Assembly: GCF_030684215.1 (NCBI RefSeq)
Contig: NZ_JAUXOV010000055.1
Span: 49,985-113,984, forward strand
DNA from: Pseudotabrizicola sp.
GTDB taxonomy: Bacteria; Pseudomonadota; Alphaproteobacteria; Rhodobacterales; Rhodobacteraceae
Direction: 5' to 3'
DNA length: 64,000 bases
Shown here piece after piece: positions 40,018 to 49,485 of this stretch; the first letter of the stretch is position 1, and each line of letters opens with the position of its first letter. The notes under the pieces are model-generated. The model made no database searches. It had not been told where the DNA came from and was given only the letters and a program-made list of their open reading frames with translations. A program made the position numbers and the translations under genes.

Positions 40018-41979
40018 ATGCGCGCCGCACTCGCCGCCATTGTCCTTGCGCTGCTGTCGCTGATGCCCCTTGCGGCCCTCGCGCAGACCAGCCCGCCGCT
40101 TTCCGCTGTCCAGATTGTCGAAGACAACCGTGCCCAGATCGAAAAGCCGTCGCGCCAGACCATTGGCCCTGTCATTGCGGGGCTTGCTGGCAGTGGTGAT
40201 CCGCAGGCGCTGGTGATCCTGTCTGCCTGGGCCAACCGGGGCTTGGGGGTGCGCAAGTCTGATGGGGCCTTTGTCCTGATTTCCGAGACCGCCGATGGCT
40301 ATGTCTTGCGCGCGCTTGATGGGAGCGATGCCGGCACCGCCGCGCGCGCCGATATCACCGAACTTCGCCCCAACGCGGGTGTGCGCGGGGTGATCGCCAC
40401 CGCGCTGGTGCAGTTTAATCTGTCCGACCCCGACCCGGCGCGCCGCGCCGATGCGCTGACCACCATTGCCCGCGATCCTGCACCTGAATTGCTGGACCCT
40501 TTGCGCGCCTCGATTGACGCCGAGACTGACCCTGTTTTGCGCGCCCGCAAAGACCGGCTGAACCGCCTGCTCACCTTGCGCTTTGACCCCGACAGCGCCA
40601 CCCGCATCGCCGCTGTGGAAAGCTTTTCCGGCGACCTTGGGCTAGATCTGCGCGGGGCGCTGAACCCGCTGCTGGCCACAACCCGCCGGGCTGCTCCGTT
40701 GGGCACCGCAATTGACGGCAACATCGCCCGCGATCTGAAACCGGGCAGCGATCTGACCGAGGTGGAGGCGTATGATCTGCTGGTCGCCGCCAACCTCGCC
40801 CCGGCCCGCCTGACCCCGGCAGAGCTGAAATCCGCCCTTGCCGCCAACATTACCGATGGTGCGGTTGCAGGTATCCCGCTGGCAGATCTGAACACTCAGG
40901 CCGCCCGCAACCGCGCCTATACCGCGCTGGAAGTGGCGGGCACAGTCCCCGTTGCGGCCACGGATGAAGAAGTGACCCAGATCGTTGCCGGTCACCGCTT
41001 TGTCCTCACCTATTCCGAACCGGACACCGCCGTAACCACCGCCGCCCAAGCCGTGCTGACCGGCATAGAGGTGAAACTGGGTGCCATGCAGATGGCCGAC
41101 CTTGCGCTGGATGCGCTGTCGCTGGCCTCGATCTACTTCCTGGCCGCTATTGGCCTTGCCATTACGTTTGGCGTGATGCGGGTGATCAACATGGCGCATG
41201 GTGAATTCATCATGATGGGCGCCTACACCGGCTATGTGGTCCAGTTGTTCATCCCCAATTACACGCTGTCGCTGATCGTGGCGCTGCCCTTGGCCTTTCT
41301 TGTTACCTTTGCCGCCGGGGTCGCGATGGAGCGGCTGGTGATCCGCCATCTGTACAAGCGCCCGCTGGAAACGCTACTGGCCACCTTTGGCATCTCGATC
41401 GCGCTGCAACAGTTGGCCAAGAACATCTTCGGCACCCAAGCCCGCCCGCTGACCTCACCCGCATGGCTGGATGGTGCACTGACCTTCAATGACATCGTGT
41501 CAATCAGCTATATCCGCGTCGCGATCTTCGTGCTGGCGCTGGTGTTCCTGATGTTCTTCCTCTGGCTGATGAAGCGCACCCGTTTGGGGCTCGAGGTTCG
41601 GGCGGTCACGCAAAACCCCTCGATGGCGGCGTCGATGGGCATCAACCCTGACCGTATCAATATGCTGACATTTGGACTTGGCTCTGGCATCGCAGGTATT
41701 GCGGGCATTGCCATTGGCCTGTTCGCCAAGGTCACCTCGGAACTGGGCAACGATTACATCGTGCAAAGCTTTATGACCGTGGTGGTCGGTGGCGTGGGCA
41801 ACATCTGGGGCACGCTTGCGGGCGCGCTGATGATCGGCACGCTGCAAAAGGGCATCGAATGGTTCAACCCGTCCAACACCCTCGCTGCCCAAACCTACAT
41901 GATCCTCTTTATCATCCTGTTCATCCAGTTCCGCCCCCGCGGCATCATCGCCCTCAAGGGCCGCGCAGCAGGAGATTGA
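40018..41979 (+). CDS. urtB: urea ABC transporter permease UrtB
   Basis: 653 residues from the ATG at 40018 (AAGG upstream). A signal-like helix (1-22) is followed by an extracytoplasmic domain of about 350 residues, longer than in many UrtB, and then the LivH-type membrane domain from about 370 with GLAITFGVMRVINMAHGEFIMMGAY, EVRAVTQNPSMAASMGINPDRINMLTFGLG and FMTVVVGGVGNIWGTLAGA. One of two permease subunits of the urea importer. Confidence 0.94.
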   Translation: MRAALAAIVLALLSLMPLAALAQTSPPLSAVQIVEDNRAQIEKPSRQTIGPVIAGLAGSGDPQALVILSAWANRGLGVRKSDGAFVLISETADGYVLRALDGSDAGTAARADITELRPNAGVRGVIATALVQFNLSDPDPARRADALTTIARDPAPELLDPLRASIDAETDPVLRARKDRLNRLLTLRFDPDSATRIAAVESFSGDLGLDLRGALNPLLATTRRAAPLGTAIDGNIARDLKPGSDLTEVEAYDLLVAANLAPARLTPAELKSALAANITDGAVAGIPLADLNTQAARNRAYTALEVAGTVPVAATDEEVTQIVAGHRFVLTYSEPDTAVTTAAQAVLTGIEVKLGAMQMADLALDALSLASIYFLAAIGLAITFGVMRVINMAHGEFIMMGAYTGYVVQLFIPNYTLSLIVALPLAFLVTFAAGVAMERLVIRHLYKRPLETLLATFGISIALQQLAKNIFGTQARPLTSPAWLDGALTFNDIVSISYIRVAIFVLALVFLMFFLWLMKRTRLGLEVRAVTQNPSMAASMGINPDRINMLTFGLGSGIAGIAGIAIGLFAKVTSELGNDYIVQSFMTVVVGGVGNIWGTLAGALMIGTLQKGIEWFNPSNTLAAQTYMILFIILFIQFRPRGIIALKGRAAGD

Positions 41980-41983
41980 GCAT

Positions 41984-42016
41984 GCTGCCCCATTCATCTT
42001 GGCAAAAATACTTCCG
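41984..42016 (+). repeat. dispersed repeat family B, copy 2
   Basis: CATTCATCTTGGC and AAAAATACTTCCG in the 118-bp gap between urtB and urtC share the core of the copies at 252-298 and 57908-57957. The remainder of the gap is G/C-rich with small inverted repeats (CACCGG/CCGGTG). Confidence 0.6.
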
Positions 42017-42097
42017 TGGGCCAGTCCCGCTTCGCCACCGGCTCAGTCACCGGTGCCAATGGGGGCTGGCCCCTCGGTTCCACGGCAGGAGCCTGCA

Positions 42098-43330
42098 ATG
42101 ACCCGCACCTATCTCGCACGAAACCCGTCCGTCCTATGGTTCCTGCTGATCTTGTCGCTGTTCACACTCGGCGTCACCGTCCTGTCCGAAGCGTATGGCG
42201 TGGCGTTCCTGTCCACCTCGTTCATCAAGACGCTGGGCAAGACGCTGTGCCTCTGCCTCGCCGCCCTCGCCATGGATCTGATCTGGGGCTATGCAGGCAT
42301 CCTTAGCCTTGGTCACATGGCGTTTTTCGCGCTTGGCGGCTATATGATCGGCATGTGGTTGATGTATGCCCGGACCGAAGGCATCGTCATCACTGCCCTG
42401 TCGAATGAGGCGCTGCCTGCCACCGCGCAGGAAATCCAGAACGGCATCGCGGGCCAGATCTTTGGCGTCGTTGGCGCGTCAGAACTGCCCTCGGTCTGGC
42501 TTTTTGCCCATTCGCTGCCGCTGCAACTGATGCTGGTCGTGCTGGTGCCGGGCATTCTGGCACTGATCTTTGGCTGGCTGGCATTTCGCAGCCGGGTAAC
42601 GGGGGTGTATCTGTCGATCCTGACCCAAGCCATGACGCTGGCGCTGGCGCTTTATCTCTTTCAGAACGATTCCGGCCTGCGCGGGAACAACGGGTTGTCG
42701 GGTCTGCAAAACATCCCCGGTCTGGCGGATGTGTCGCAAGACCGCATTTCGGTCTGGTTCCTCTGGGCCTCGGCCTTTGCCCTTGGCCTTGGCTATCTGC
42801 TGGTAGCCTGGGTGGTGTCTGGCAAGTTTGGCAGCGTTATCCGCGCGATCCGCGATGACGAGGCTCGGGTGCGGTTTCTTGGCTACTCGGTTGAGGGGTA
42901 TAAACTGTTTGTCTTCACCCTGACCGCGATTATCGCCGCCATTGCGGGCGCACTCTATTACCCGCAGGCAGGCATCATCAACCCGGCAGAGCTTGCGCCC
43001 ATTGCCAGCATTTACCTTGCGGTCTGGGTGGCCATTGGCGGGCGTGGGCGGCTTTACGGCGCGGTGATTGGTGCTGCTGCCGTCTCGCTGTTGTCCTCAT
43101 GGTTCACCGGCGGACGGGCGCCGTCGATCAACCTTGGCTTTTACACGATCAACTGGGTGGACTGGTGGCTGATCCTGCTGGGCCTGTCCTTTGTCGGCGT
43201 CACGCTGTTCGCGCCCAAGGGCATTGGTGGGTTGTTCGATCTGCTCCAAGGGCTGCGCAGCCCCGACCGTAAAGGTGCAGCACTGGGCCCCGATGACGGA
43301 TCGCTGATGGAAAAGGAGGCCAAGGAATGA
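42098..43330 (+). CDS. urtC: urea ABC transporter permease UrtC
   Basis: 410 residues from the ATG at 42098 (AGGAG upstream). LivM-type membrane protein with about ten helices; DLIWGYAGILSLGHMAFFALGGYMIGMWLM, SRVTGVYLSILTQAMTLAL, NDSGLRGNNGLSGL and AVWVAIGGRGRLYGAVIGA are conserved in UrtC. It pairs with UrtB. Its stop overlaps urtD (ATGA). Confidence 0.95.
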   Translation: MTRTYLARNPSVLWFLLILSLFTLGVTVLSEAYGVAFLSTSFIKTLGKTLCLCLAALAMDLIWGYAGILSLGHMAFFALGGYMIGMWLMYARTEGIVITALSNEALPATAQEIQNGIAGQIFGVVGASELPSVWLFAHSLPLQLMLVVLVPGILALIFGWLAFRSRVTGVYLSILTQAMTLALALYLFQNDSGLRGNNGLSGLQNIPGLADVSQDRISVWFLWASAFALGLGYLLVAWVVSGKFGSVIRAIRDDEARVRFLGYSVEGYKLFVFTLTAIIAAIAGALYYPQAGIINPAELAPIASIYLAVWVAIGGRGRLYGAVIGAAAVSLLSSWFTGGRAPSINLGFYTINWVDWWLILLGLSFVGVTLFAPKGIGGLFDLLQGLRSPDRKGAALGPDDGSLMEKEAKE

Positions 43331-44076
43331 GCCAGCTTCTGGAAGTCTCTGGCGTGTCGGTCACCTTTGACGGCTTTCGCGCCATCAACAACCTGTCATT
43401 TTCCATCGGCCCGGCAGAATTGCGCGCGATCATCGGGCCGAACGGGGCGGGCAAGACCACGTTCATGGATATTGTGACCGGGAAAACCCGGCCCGATGAG
43501 GGGCGGGTGCTGTGGGGCACAAAGTTGCAATCGCTGCTGTCGATGTCTGAGGCGCAGATCGCCCGCGCCGGGGTGGGCCGCAAGTTTCAGCGCCCGACGG
43601 TGTTTGAGGATCAGACGGTTGCAGACAACCTGATGATGGCACTGAAAGCCGCGCGTGGGCCGCTTGCGGTGCTGTTCTGGTCCCCCAAGCCCGCCGATCA
43701 CGCCCGCGTGGCGGAACTGGCGACCGAGGTAGGCCTTGGCGACTCGCTGGCCCGCAAATCCGGGGAACTGAGCCACGGGCAAAAGCAATGGCTGGAAATC
43801 GGGATGCTGCTGGCACAGGAACCGCAGTTGCTGCTGGTCGATGAACCCGCTGCGGGCATGACGCTGGCCGAGCGTGAACACACCACGCGGTTGCTGGTCG
43901 ATCTGGCAAAAACCCGCGCGGTGGTGGTGGTAGAGCATGACATGGAATTCGTGCGCCGTCTGAACTGCAAGGTCACGGTCTTGCACGAAGGCTCTGTGCT
44001 GGCCGAGGGAAGTCTGGACCATGTCACCCGCAACCCGCACGTGATCGACGTTTATCTGGGGCGGTCCGAACGATGA
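43327..44076 (+). CDS. urtD: urea ABC transporter ATP-binding protein UrtD
   Basis: 249 residues, LivG type. Walker [25 protein letters not shown] near 38, a signature loop [31 protein letters not shown] with Walker B, and the H-loop VEHDMEFV. The Q of the signature is preceded by SHG, as usual in UrtD. Overlaps urtC and urtE by ATGA. Confidence 0.95.
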   Translation: MSQLLEVSGVSVTFDGFRAINNLSFSIGPAELRAIIGPNGAGKTTFMDIVTGKTRPDEGRVLWGTKLQSLLSMSEAQIARAGVGRKFQRPTVFEDQTVADNLMMALKAARGPLAVLFWSPKPADHARVAELATEVGLGDSLARKSGELSHGQKQWLEIGMLLAQEPQLLLVDEPAAGMTLAEREHTTRLLVDLAKTRAVVVVEHDMEFVRRLNCKVTVLHEGSVLAEGSLDHVTRNPHVIDVYLGRSER

Positions 44077-44768
44077 TAAAATGCGAAAACCTGACGCTGC
44101 ATTATGGTGGCAGCCAGATCTTGCACGGCATCTCGATGGAGGCGCGGGCGGGAGAGGTGACCTGCGTGATGGGCACCAACGGGGTCGGCAAGACCTCGCT
44201 GCTCAAGGCGCTTGCAGGCACGCATCCGCGATCGGGTGGCAAGCTGTGGCTGGGTGGCGATGCCGTTCCGGTGGTGCCGCCGCAAGCCATGGCCAAGCGG
44301 GGGTTGGCGGTGGTGCCGCAGGGGCGGATGATCTTTCCGCTGCTGAGTGTGCGCGAGAATATGGAAACCGCCTATGCCTTGCTGCCAAAGGGCGAACACC
44401 GCATCCCGGATGAGATTTTTGAGCTGTTCCCGATCCTCAAAGAGTTCCTCCACCGTCGCGGCGGCGATCTGTCGGGGGGGCAGCAGCAACAGTTGGCGAT
44501 TGCGCGGGCAATGATCATGAAGCCGCGCGTGCTGCTTTTGGATGAGCCAACCGAAGGTATTCAGCCCAACATCATCCAGCAGATCGGGCGGGTGATCGAA
44601 TACCTGAAGGGCAAGGGCGATATGGCGATAATTCTGGTCGAGCAGTATTTCGACTTTGCCTATGGTCTTGCCGACCGCTTCTACGTCCTCAAACGCGGCG
44701 AGGTGGCGCTGGAGGGGGATAAGGCTACGCTGTCAAAAGAGGTGCTGCGGGCGACCGTTTCGGTCTGA
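44073..44768 (+). CDS. urtE: urea ABC transporter ATP-binding protein UrtE
   Basis: 231 residues, LivF type. Walker [16 protein letters not shown] near 33, signature [40 protein letters not shown]. The end [32 protein letters not shown] is characteristic. Completes the UrtABCDE importer. Followed by a terminator. Confidence 0.95.
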   Translation: MIKCENLTLHYGGSQILHGISMEARAGEVTCVMGTNGVGKTSLLKALAGTHPRSGGKLWLGGDAVPVVPPQAMAKRGLAVVPQGRMIFPLLSVRENMETAYALLPKGEHRIPDEIFELFPILKEFLHRRGGDLSGGQQQQLAIARAMIMKPRVLLLDEPTEGIQPNIIQQIGRVIEYLKGKGDMAIILVEQYFDFAYGLADRFYVLKRGEVALEGDKATLSKEVLRATVSV

Positions 44769-44790
44769 CACCCACTGTGACGATCAAATG

Positions 44791-44819
44791 AAAAAGCCCC
44801 GGATTGCTCCGGGGCTTTT
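44791..44819. terminator. bidirectional terminator between urtE and cycA
   Basis: AAAAGCCCCGG and CCGGGGCTTTT form an 11-bp stem with a 6-nt loop; A-run and T-run on either side serve both converging genes. Confidence 0.9.
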
Positions 44820-44837
44820 GGCTGACGATGTGTCAGA

Positions 44838-45326
44838 TCAGTATGTGGCAGCCGGGGCTTCGTCACCTTCGGCTTCGGCGTCCACCTCAACCGCGGGCGA
44901 CAATGAGGCAATGTAGGCCCAGACGTCGGCCTGTTCTTTGGCATTGCCAAGCTTGAAGCTCATCTTTGAGCGGGCAGAATTATCCAGCTTTGCCTTCAGG
45001 AATTTGGCCGGATCTGCCACATATTCCACGAAAGACGCCTCATCCCAGACAAATCCGCTTGCGCCCAGTGCGACAAGCGAGTCGCCATAGCCGTTGAACC
45101 CTTCATAGGTGCCAGCCGCACGGCCGGGCAGGCCATACAGGTTCGGCCCGGTTTTGGCATTGCGTCCGCCCAGCACCGTGCCATCGGCATCTGCGATGAC
45201 ATGGCAGGTCTGGCACTTGTTAAACACACGTTCCCCGGCAGCAGCATCGCCTGTCGCATCCTGGGCCATGGCGGGGGCCGCAAAGGCGAGCGAGGCAAAA
45301 GTCAGGGCAGTCAAAGCGAGTCTCAT
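44838..45326 (-). CDS. cycA: cytochrome c2
   Basis: 162 residues from the ATG at 45326 (GGGAGG upstream). Signal peptide of about 21 residues, heme motif CQTCH at 38-42, and axial methionine M122 in RSKMSFKL. GPNLYGLPGRAAGTYEGFNGYGDSL is typical of the periplasmic cytochrome c2 of purple bacteria, which carries electrons from cytochrome bc1 to the photo-oxidised reaction centre. The acidic alanine-rich tail (VEVDAEAEGDEAPAATY) is longer than in R. capsulatus. Next to hemA and puhE, as usual in Rhodobacterales. Confidence 0.93.
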   Translation of the reverse strand: MRLALTALTFASLAFAAPAMAQDATGDAAAGERVFNKCQTCHVIADADGTVLGGRNAKTGPNLYGLPGRAAGTYEGFNGYGDSLVALGASGFVWDEASFVEYVADPAKFLKAKLDNSARSKMSFKLGNAKEQADVWAYIASLSPAVEVDAEAEGDEAPAATY

Positions 45327-45390
45327 AGGAATCCTCCCGAGTGTATTACGGATTTCAACATGGACCTGCCGTTGGAAAAGGCAAGTCACG

Positions 45391-45422
45391 CCCCTGTGTC
45401 GATTGAGAAATTATTACAGGGG
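45391..45422 (-). repeat. inverted repeat between hemA and cycA
   Basis: CCCCTGT and ACAGGGG are 18 nt apart, starting 11 nt after the hemA stop. The loop is A/T-rich. It may trim or stabilise the hemA message, or set a boundary between hemA and cycA. Confidence 0.5.
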
Positions 45423-45433
45423 CGGTGGTTGGG

Positions 45434-46645
45434 TTAGGCAACAGCATGGGCCAGTGCGCATTGCCGCCAAAGTGAGGTAAGCGCCCGGACCAGATGGTCA
45501 ATATCGCTGACCGTGTGAAGCGGGCCGGGGGTGATGCGCAGCCGCTCGGTGCCCTTGGGCACCGTGGGGTAGTTGATGGGCTGCACATAGATGCCCCAGT
45601 CGTTCATCAGAATGTCGCTGATCATCCGGCATTTGACCGGATCACCGATCATGACCGGGATGATATGGCTGTCATTTTCCAGATGCGGAATCCCGGCGGC
45701 GGTCAGACGCGCCCGCAACAGGGCCACACGGTCAGCCTGTGCCTGCCGCTCGGCAGACGAGGCTTTCAGGTGCTTGATCGACGCGGTTGCGGCGGCGGCG
45801 ACGGCCGGAGGCAGCGCGGTGGTAAAGATGAACCCGCTGGAAAAGCTGCGGATGAAATCGACCAAAGGGGCTGATCCGGTGATATAGCCGCCGACGCAGC
45901 CATAAGCCTTGCCCAATGTGCCTTCGATCAGGTCGATGCGGTCGGCCAGATCCTCACGCTCGGATACCCCCCCGCCGCGTGGTCCATACATGCCAACGGC
46001 GTGAACCTCGTCAATATAGGACATCGCGCCATGCGCTTCGCAGACCTCGATGATCTCGCGGATGGGGGAAATATCGCCATCCATCGAATACACGCTCTCA
46101 AACGCGACGATCTTGGGACGGTCACCAACCGCGTGCAGCTTGCGGTCCAGATCGCGCCAGTCGTTGTGGCGCCACAGAACCTTGTCGGCGCGGGAATGGC
46201 GGATGCCTTCGATCATGCTGGCGTGGTTCTTTTCGTCCGACAGGATCACCGCGCCGGGAATCCGCGCGCCAAGCGTGCCAAGGGCGGCCCAGTTCGATAC
46301 ATAGCCCGAGGTGAACAGCAGCGCCGCATCCTTGCCATGCAGATCAGCCAGTTCCTGTTCCAGCAGAATGTGGTGGTGATTGGTGCCGCCGATGTTGCGG
46401 GTGCCGCCCGCCCCGGTGCCACAGGCGCGCACGGCATCGACCATGGCGTTGACCACTTTTGGATTCTGACCCATGCCCAGATAGTCATTGGAACACCAGA
46501 CCGTCACATCACGCAACTGCCCGTCTTTGTGGTTCGCTGCGCGGGGAAAGTTGCCGCAACTGCGTTCCAGATCAGCAAAGACGCGGTAGTTACCTTCGGC
46601 TTTCAGGGTGTCCAGATGGCTGGTGAAAAGGGCGTCAAAGTCCAT
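45434..46645 (-). CDS. hemA: 5-aminolevulinate synthase
   Basis: 403 residues, the usual size of bacterial ALA synthase. It condenses glycine and succinyl-CoA with pyridoxal phosphate to give the first tetrapyrrole precursor. Recognised by [67 protein letters not shown] and the PLP lysine in [17 protein letters not shown]. The start overlaps the puhE end by 11 nt. As part of the photosynthesis cluster it can supply bacteriochlorophyll as well as heme. Confidence 0.96.
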   Translation of the reverse strand: MDFDALFTSHLDTLKAEGNYRVFADLERSCGNFPRAANHKDGQLRDVTVWCSNDYLGMGQNPKVVNAMVDAVRACGTGAGGTRNIGGTNHHHILLEQELADLHGKDAALLFTSGYVSNWAALGTLGARIPGAVILSDEKNHASMIEGIRHSRADKVLWRHNDWRDLDRKLHAVGDRPKIVAFESVYSMDGDISPIREIIEVCEAHGAMSYIDEVHAVGMYGPRGGGVSEREDLADRIDLIEGTLGKAYGCVGGYITGSAPLVDFIRSFSSGFIFTTALPPAVAAAATASIKHLKASSAERQAQADRVALLRARLTAAGIPHLENDSHIIPVMIGDPVKCRMISDILMNDWGIYVQPINYPTVPKGTERLRITPGPLHTVSDIDHLVRALTSLWRQCALAHAVA

Positions 46646-47489
46646 GGGGGGTCTCTTTCAACGTCGTGTGCAGGGCTGGCTGGGGCTGACCATGCGATTG
46701 CGGTTTGCGCTCGGGCAGCATCCAGCGCCAGAGCTTTTGGTCGGGAAGCGGGATCACCATGAACCAGTGCTCCAGCAGGGCGAGCAAGGTCAGGGCGGAC
46801 AGCAGAGTAAAGCCGATCAGTGCGCCATCGGTGGTGGCGCTGTAGGCACGCTCCAGCCAACAGTAAGACGCATAGCTGAGCGCCGTGACAGACAGCGGAA
46901 ACACCCAGTTCATCGGCGCCCGGCGAAAGTGGCTGGCCAGATGTGCCAAGGGACGGGGCAGAAATTCGGTATGGATGCGCGGGACGCCGAAAAACAGGTT
47001 CAGCTTGGCCGAGATCCGGGCAAAGAACAGGATGGCAAAGGTCCACAGCCCAAAGATATTCGCAGCGTCTTGCGACAGGATCACCAGCGCGGCCAACAGG
47101 GCTATCAGCAGCACTTCATGCCACAGGATCGTGCCGATGGCGCGCAAAAAGCGGTCGGGCAGGGTTGCACCCGCCGGGCAAACGGAGGTGTTTGGCCCGG
47201 TGATCACCCCCGACAGGAAAGCAAGTTCAACCCATCCCCAGACCGCAAGTGCCGACAAGAACGCAAGATAGGCGCCCACGGCAGATGTGTCGTTCAGGGT
47301 TTCCATCAGCCCAACGATCCCGGCCAGCAGCAGCGGCAGGCCCAGCAACACTGACCACAGATGCGCGTCATGGCCTTCATTATCGGCCCGGCGCACACGC
47401 CAAAGGATGATGCCGGTGGAAAACCACCACAGGAAAATTGCTGACAGCGCGGCGATCCATGGGTTAGTCATGGTCAAAAGGTTAGACAT
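46635..47489 (-). CDS. puhE: photosynthetic complex assembly protein PuhE
   Basis: 284 residues from the ATG at 47489; an ATG at 47471 is also possible. Seven or so hydrophobic helices; [14 protein letters not shown] near 22, [52 protein letters not shown] and an otherwise short loop pattern identify PuhE (DUF3623). Mutants of R. capsulatus show it moderates bacteriochlorophyll synthesis and reaction centre assembly. Located between acsF and hemA as in relatives. Confidence 0.93.
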   Translation of the reverse strand: MSNLLTMTNPWIAALSAIFLWWFSTGIILWRVRRADNEGHDAHLWSVLLGLPLLLAGIVGLMETLNDTSAVGAYLAFLSALAVWGWVELAFLSGVITGPNTSVCPAGATLPDRFLRAIGTILWHEVLLIALLAALVILSQDAANIFGLWTFAILFFARISAKLNLFFGVPRIHTEFLPRPLAHLASHFRRAPMNWVFPLSVTALSYASYCWLERAYSATTDGALIGFTLLSALTLLALLEHWFMVIPLPDQKLWRWMLPERKPQSHGQPQPALHTTLKETPHGL

Positions 47490-47586
47490 TCGTGGCCCCC
47501 CTGTGTCCAGAGGGGCCACGCGCGGCGGCAGGACGCGCCCATCCTGCTGCCGCAATCACCGCTGTCGCGGCGATATGGTTGATCAC
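47482..47586 (-). CDS. possible 34-residue protein between acsF and puhE
   Basis: A GTG at 47586, 2 nt after the acsF stop, opens a frame that reads MINHIAATAVIAAAGWARPA and then [14 protein letters not shown], ending 8 nt inside puhE. The first half is hydrophobic, like a signal or a single membrane helix. The tight packing would allow coupled translation, but it may only be spacer sequence. Not recognised. Confidence 0.25.
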   Translation of the reverse strand: MINHIAATAVIAAAGWARPAAARGPSGHRGATNV

Positions 47587-47588
47587 GG

Positions 47589-48701
47589 TCAATACGCTGG
47601 CTCCAGCCGCACATTCGCGGGCGGTGTGGTGTGAATGACGGGGATCGTGTAAAGTGAGACGAATGCGGTCAGTGCCCGCAGGGTGCCCCAGGCCTTTGTG
47701 GCACGGCCCTTGAGCCCGCCCTGTTTAGCGCCGCGCTCCATATCCAGCATGGCCGCGTTCATGCGGCGCAGGCCCGGAATCCAGCGCGGGTGGTCGATGT
47801 CCAGCTCTACCGGGAACACCTGCCGCGCAATGGCAGAGGTTTTGCGATAGACCTCTTGGTCATACCAGTCGATATCGACGCCAAGGGCTTCGTGGAAATC
47901 CTTGCGGGCATGGTCGCGCACCCACATCGTCGAATAAACGGCGGTCAGGAAAAACCGGATCCACAGCTTATTGGTAAAGCTGGTGGTCAGCTTGGGGTCG
48001 GTGCGCATCAGCAGTGCGAACGCCTCGCCATGGCTGAACTCGTCGTTGCACCATTCCTTGAACCATTTGAAAATCGGGTGGAACCGCTGTTCGGGGTGCG
48101 CCTCCAGATGACGGTAGATTGTGATGTAACGAGCGTAACCGATTTTCTCCGACAGATAGGTGGCATAGTAGATAAACTTTGGCCGGAAGTAGGTGTATTT
48201 CTTGGCCTTGGTCAGAAAGCCAAGGTTCACCGCCACGCCCGCCTCACGCAGGGCGTCGTTGATGAAGCCGGCGTGCCGTGCTTCGTCGCGGGCCATGTAG
48301 TTGAACAGCTCGCAAATGTCTGGGTTGTTGCCGCGCCGTTTCATTTCCTTGTACAGCACACAGCCCGAAAACTCGGCGGTGCAGGATGACACCAGAAAAT
48401 CAATGAACTCGGCGCGCAGATGGGGTTCCATCCCGGCCCAGTCAACGTGATCCCAGTCGGCGTTTTTCTTGAAATGGCCCTTGTTCGGGTCTGATTTCAT
48501 CTGTGCGATCAGCACGTCCCATTCGGCGCGCACCGGGGTCACGTCGATGCGATCCATCTCGTCGAAATCGGTGGTGTAGAATCGCGGGTTCAGAAGGGTG
48601 GTATCGGTCGCCATCGCAGTGGTGTCGAACTTGCTGGCCAGTTCGGCATGCAACTCGCCATGCGTGGTGTCGTGTGTCTTTTCCTGGGTTGCGTCTTTCA
48701 T
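47589..48701 (-). CDS. acsF: oxygen-dependent Mg-protoporphyrin IX monomethyl ester cyclase AcsF
   Basis: 370 residues. Di-iron carboxylate protein that closes ring E of bacteriochlorophyll with molecular oxygen. ExxH motifs are seen in YMARDEARHAGFIND and NDEFSHGEAFALLMR, and the conserved segments FYTTDFDEMDRIDV, EFIDFLVSSCTAEFSGCVLYKEMKRR and YRHLEAHPEQRFHPIFKWFKEW are clear. The presence of AcsF, with no oxygen-independent bchE in the window, fits bacteriochlorophyll production in air. The start overlaps the stop of the preceding 98-residue gene (ATGA). Confidence 0.96.
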   Translation of the reverse strand: MKDATQEKTHDTTHGELHAELASKFDTTAMATDTTLLNPRFYTTDFDEMDRIDVTPVRAEWDVLIAQMKSDPNKGHFKKNADWDHVDWAGMEPHLRAEFIDFLVSSCTAEFSGCVLYKEMKRRGNNPDICELFNYMARDEARHAGFINDALREAGVAVNLGFLTKAKKYTYFRPKFIYYATYLSEKIGYARYITIYRHLEAHPEQRFHPIFKWFKEWCNDEFSHGEAFALLMRTDPKLTTSFTNKLWIRFFLTAVYSTMWVRDHARKDFHEALGVDIDWYDQEVYRKTSAIARQVFPVELDIDHPRWIPGLRRMNAAMLDMERGAKQGGLKGRATKAWGTLRALTAFVSLYTIPVIHTTPPANVRLEPAY

Positions 48702-48994
48702 ACTGTCAACTCCTCAGAAAACGAGAACTCGCACAGTTCCATGAAGTCGAGATCACCCGTCAGCTTGACCCATTGGCGTTCCAGCCAAGTGGCGCGGGTG
48801 ATGGTGGCGATGCGGTCCTCAATGATCAACTCGCCATAGGCGGCCAGCACCGGTGCGCCATGCACCAGCACCTCGTCACCCGGATGGACCACGGCGCCAT
48901 TGTTGAATTTGACGTGAGCATGAAGCGCTTCAAAGCGGTGACTGACCTCGACGGTGCAGGGCACCTGCTCCTTTACTTTGCTGAAAATTCCCAT
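48698..48994 (-). CDS. conserved photosynthesis cluster protein of unknown function
   Basis: 98 residues without membrane segments: MGIFSKVKEQVPCTVEVSHRFEALHAHVKFNNGAVVHPGDEVLVHG, a likely small beta-rich fold, then a helix and an acidic end (CEFSFSEELTV). A gene of this size regularly lies between puhC and acsF in related clusters, so a part in pigment or reaction centre assembly is likely, but no activity is known to me. It is 12 nt after puhC and overlaps acsF. Confidence 0.8.
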   Translation of the reverse strand: MGIFSKVKEQVPCTVEVSHRFEALHAHVKFNNGAVVHPGDEVLVHGAPVLAAYGELIIEDRIATITRATWLERQWVKLTGDLDFMELCEFSFSEELTV

Positions 48995-49006
48995 TGTTTG
49001 GTTCCC

Positions 49007-49474
49007 TTATTTTGTTTGGTCGAGCAGCCGTTCGAACGCGGCTTTGTTGTCGCCGCCAAAGGCATAAAGCTCTGCGCTCCAGCCTGTGGTCGGGTCTTCG
49101 GCCACAAGGCGGCCGTTGTCATAGCGCACAACCCGCATCGGCGGATTGCCCTCGATCTTCGCCACCAGACGCGCGCGCGCCATGGCCGACTGTATCACGG
49201 TGATAAACCCGCCGTGGGGCAGGTCCATCAGCAGGGTGCCGTCAGCATCGCGGACCACAACCGCCTGTGCTGACTTGCCTTCAAGAACCAGCCACCGCTC
49301 TGATACGGCGGTTGCGGCTGGCGGAACGCCCACAAGCGGGCGGTTGGTCAGAACCGAAACACTGACCATGGCCAAGGTTACCATGGCCAAAGCAAACATT
49401 GCCCACAAAAGAACCCGTGGGATCATCTCACGCTCGGGCGAGGGGCGGTCTGCGAGAGTGCGAAGCTGTGCCAT
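49007..49474 (-). CDS. puhC: photosynthetic complex assembly protein PuhC
   Basis: 155 residues from the ATG at 49474. One N-terminal membrane helix (about 20-42, LLWAMFALAMVTLAMVSVSVL) and a periplasmic domain with DADGTLLMDLPHGGFITVIQSAMARARLVAKIEGNPPMRVVRYDNGRLVAEDPTTGW. It matches PuhC of purple bacteria, which is needed for normal light-harvesting and reaction centre core assembly. 11 nt after puhB. Confidence 0.92.
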   Translation of the reverse strand: MAQLRTLADRPSPEREMIPRVLLWAMFALAMVTLAMVSVSVLTNRPLVGVPPAATAVSERWLVLEGKSAQAVVVRDADGTLLMDLPHGGFITVIQSAMARARLVAKIEGNPPMRVVRYDNGRLVAEDPTTGWSAELYAFGGDNKAAFERLLDQTK

Positions 49475-49485
49475 CTGTCCGCCCC

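Noticed and set aside
38342..40030. Long open frame (562 codons) on the minus strand opposite urtA
   Set aside because: A shadow of the high-GC3 urtA gene; no family features, and urtA is certain.
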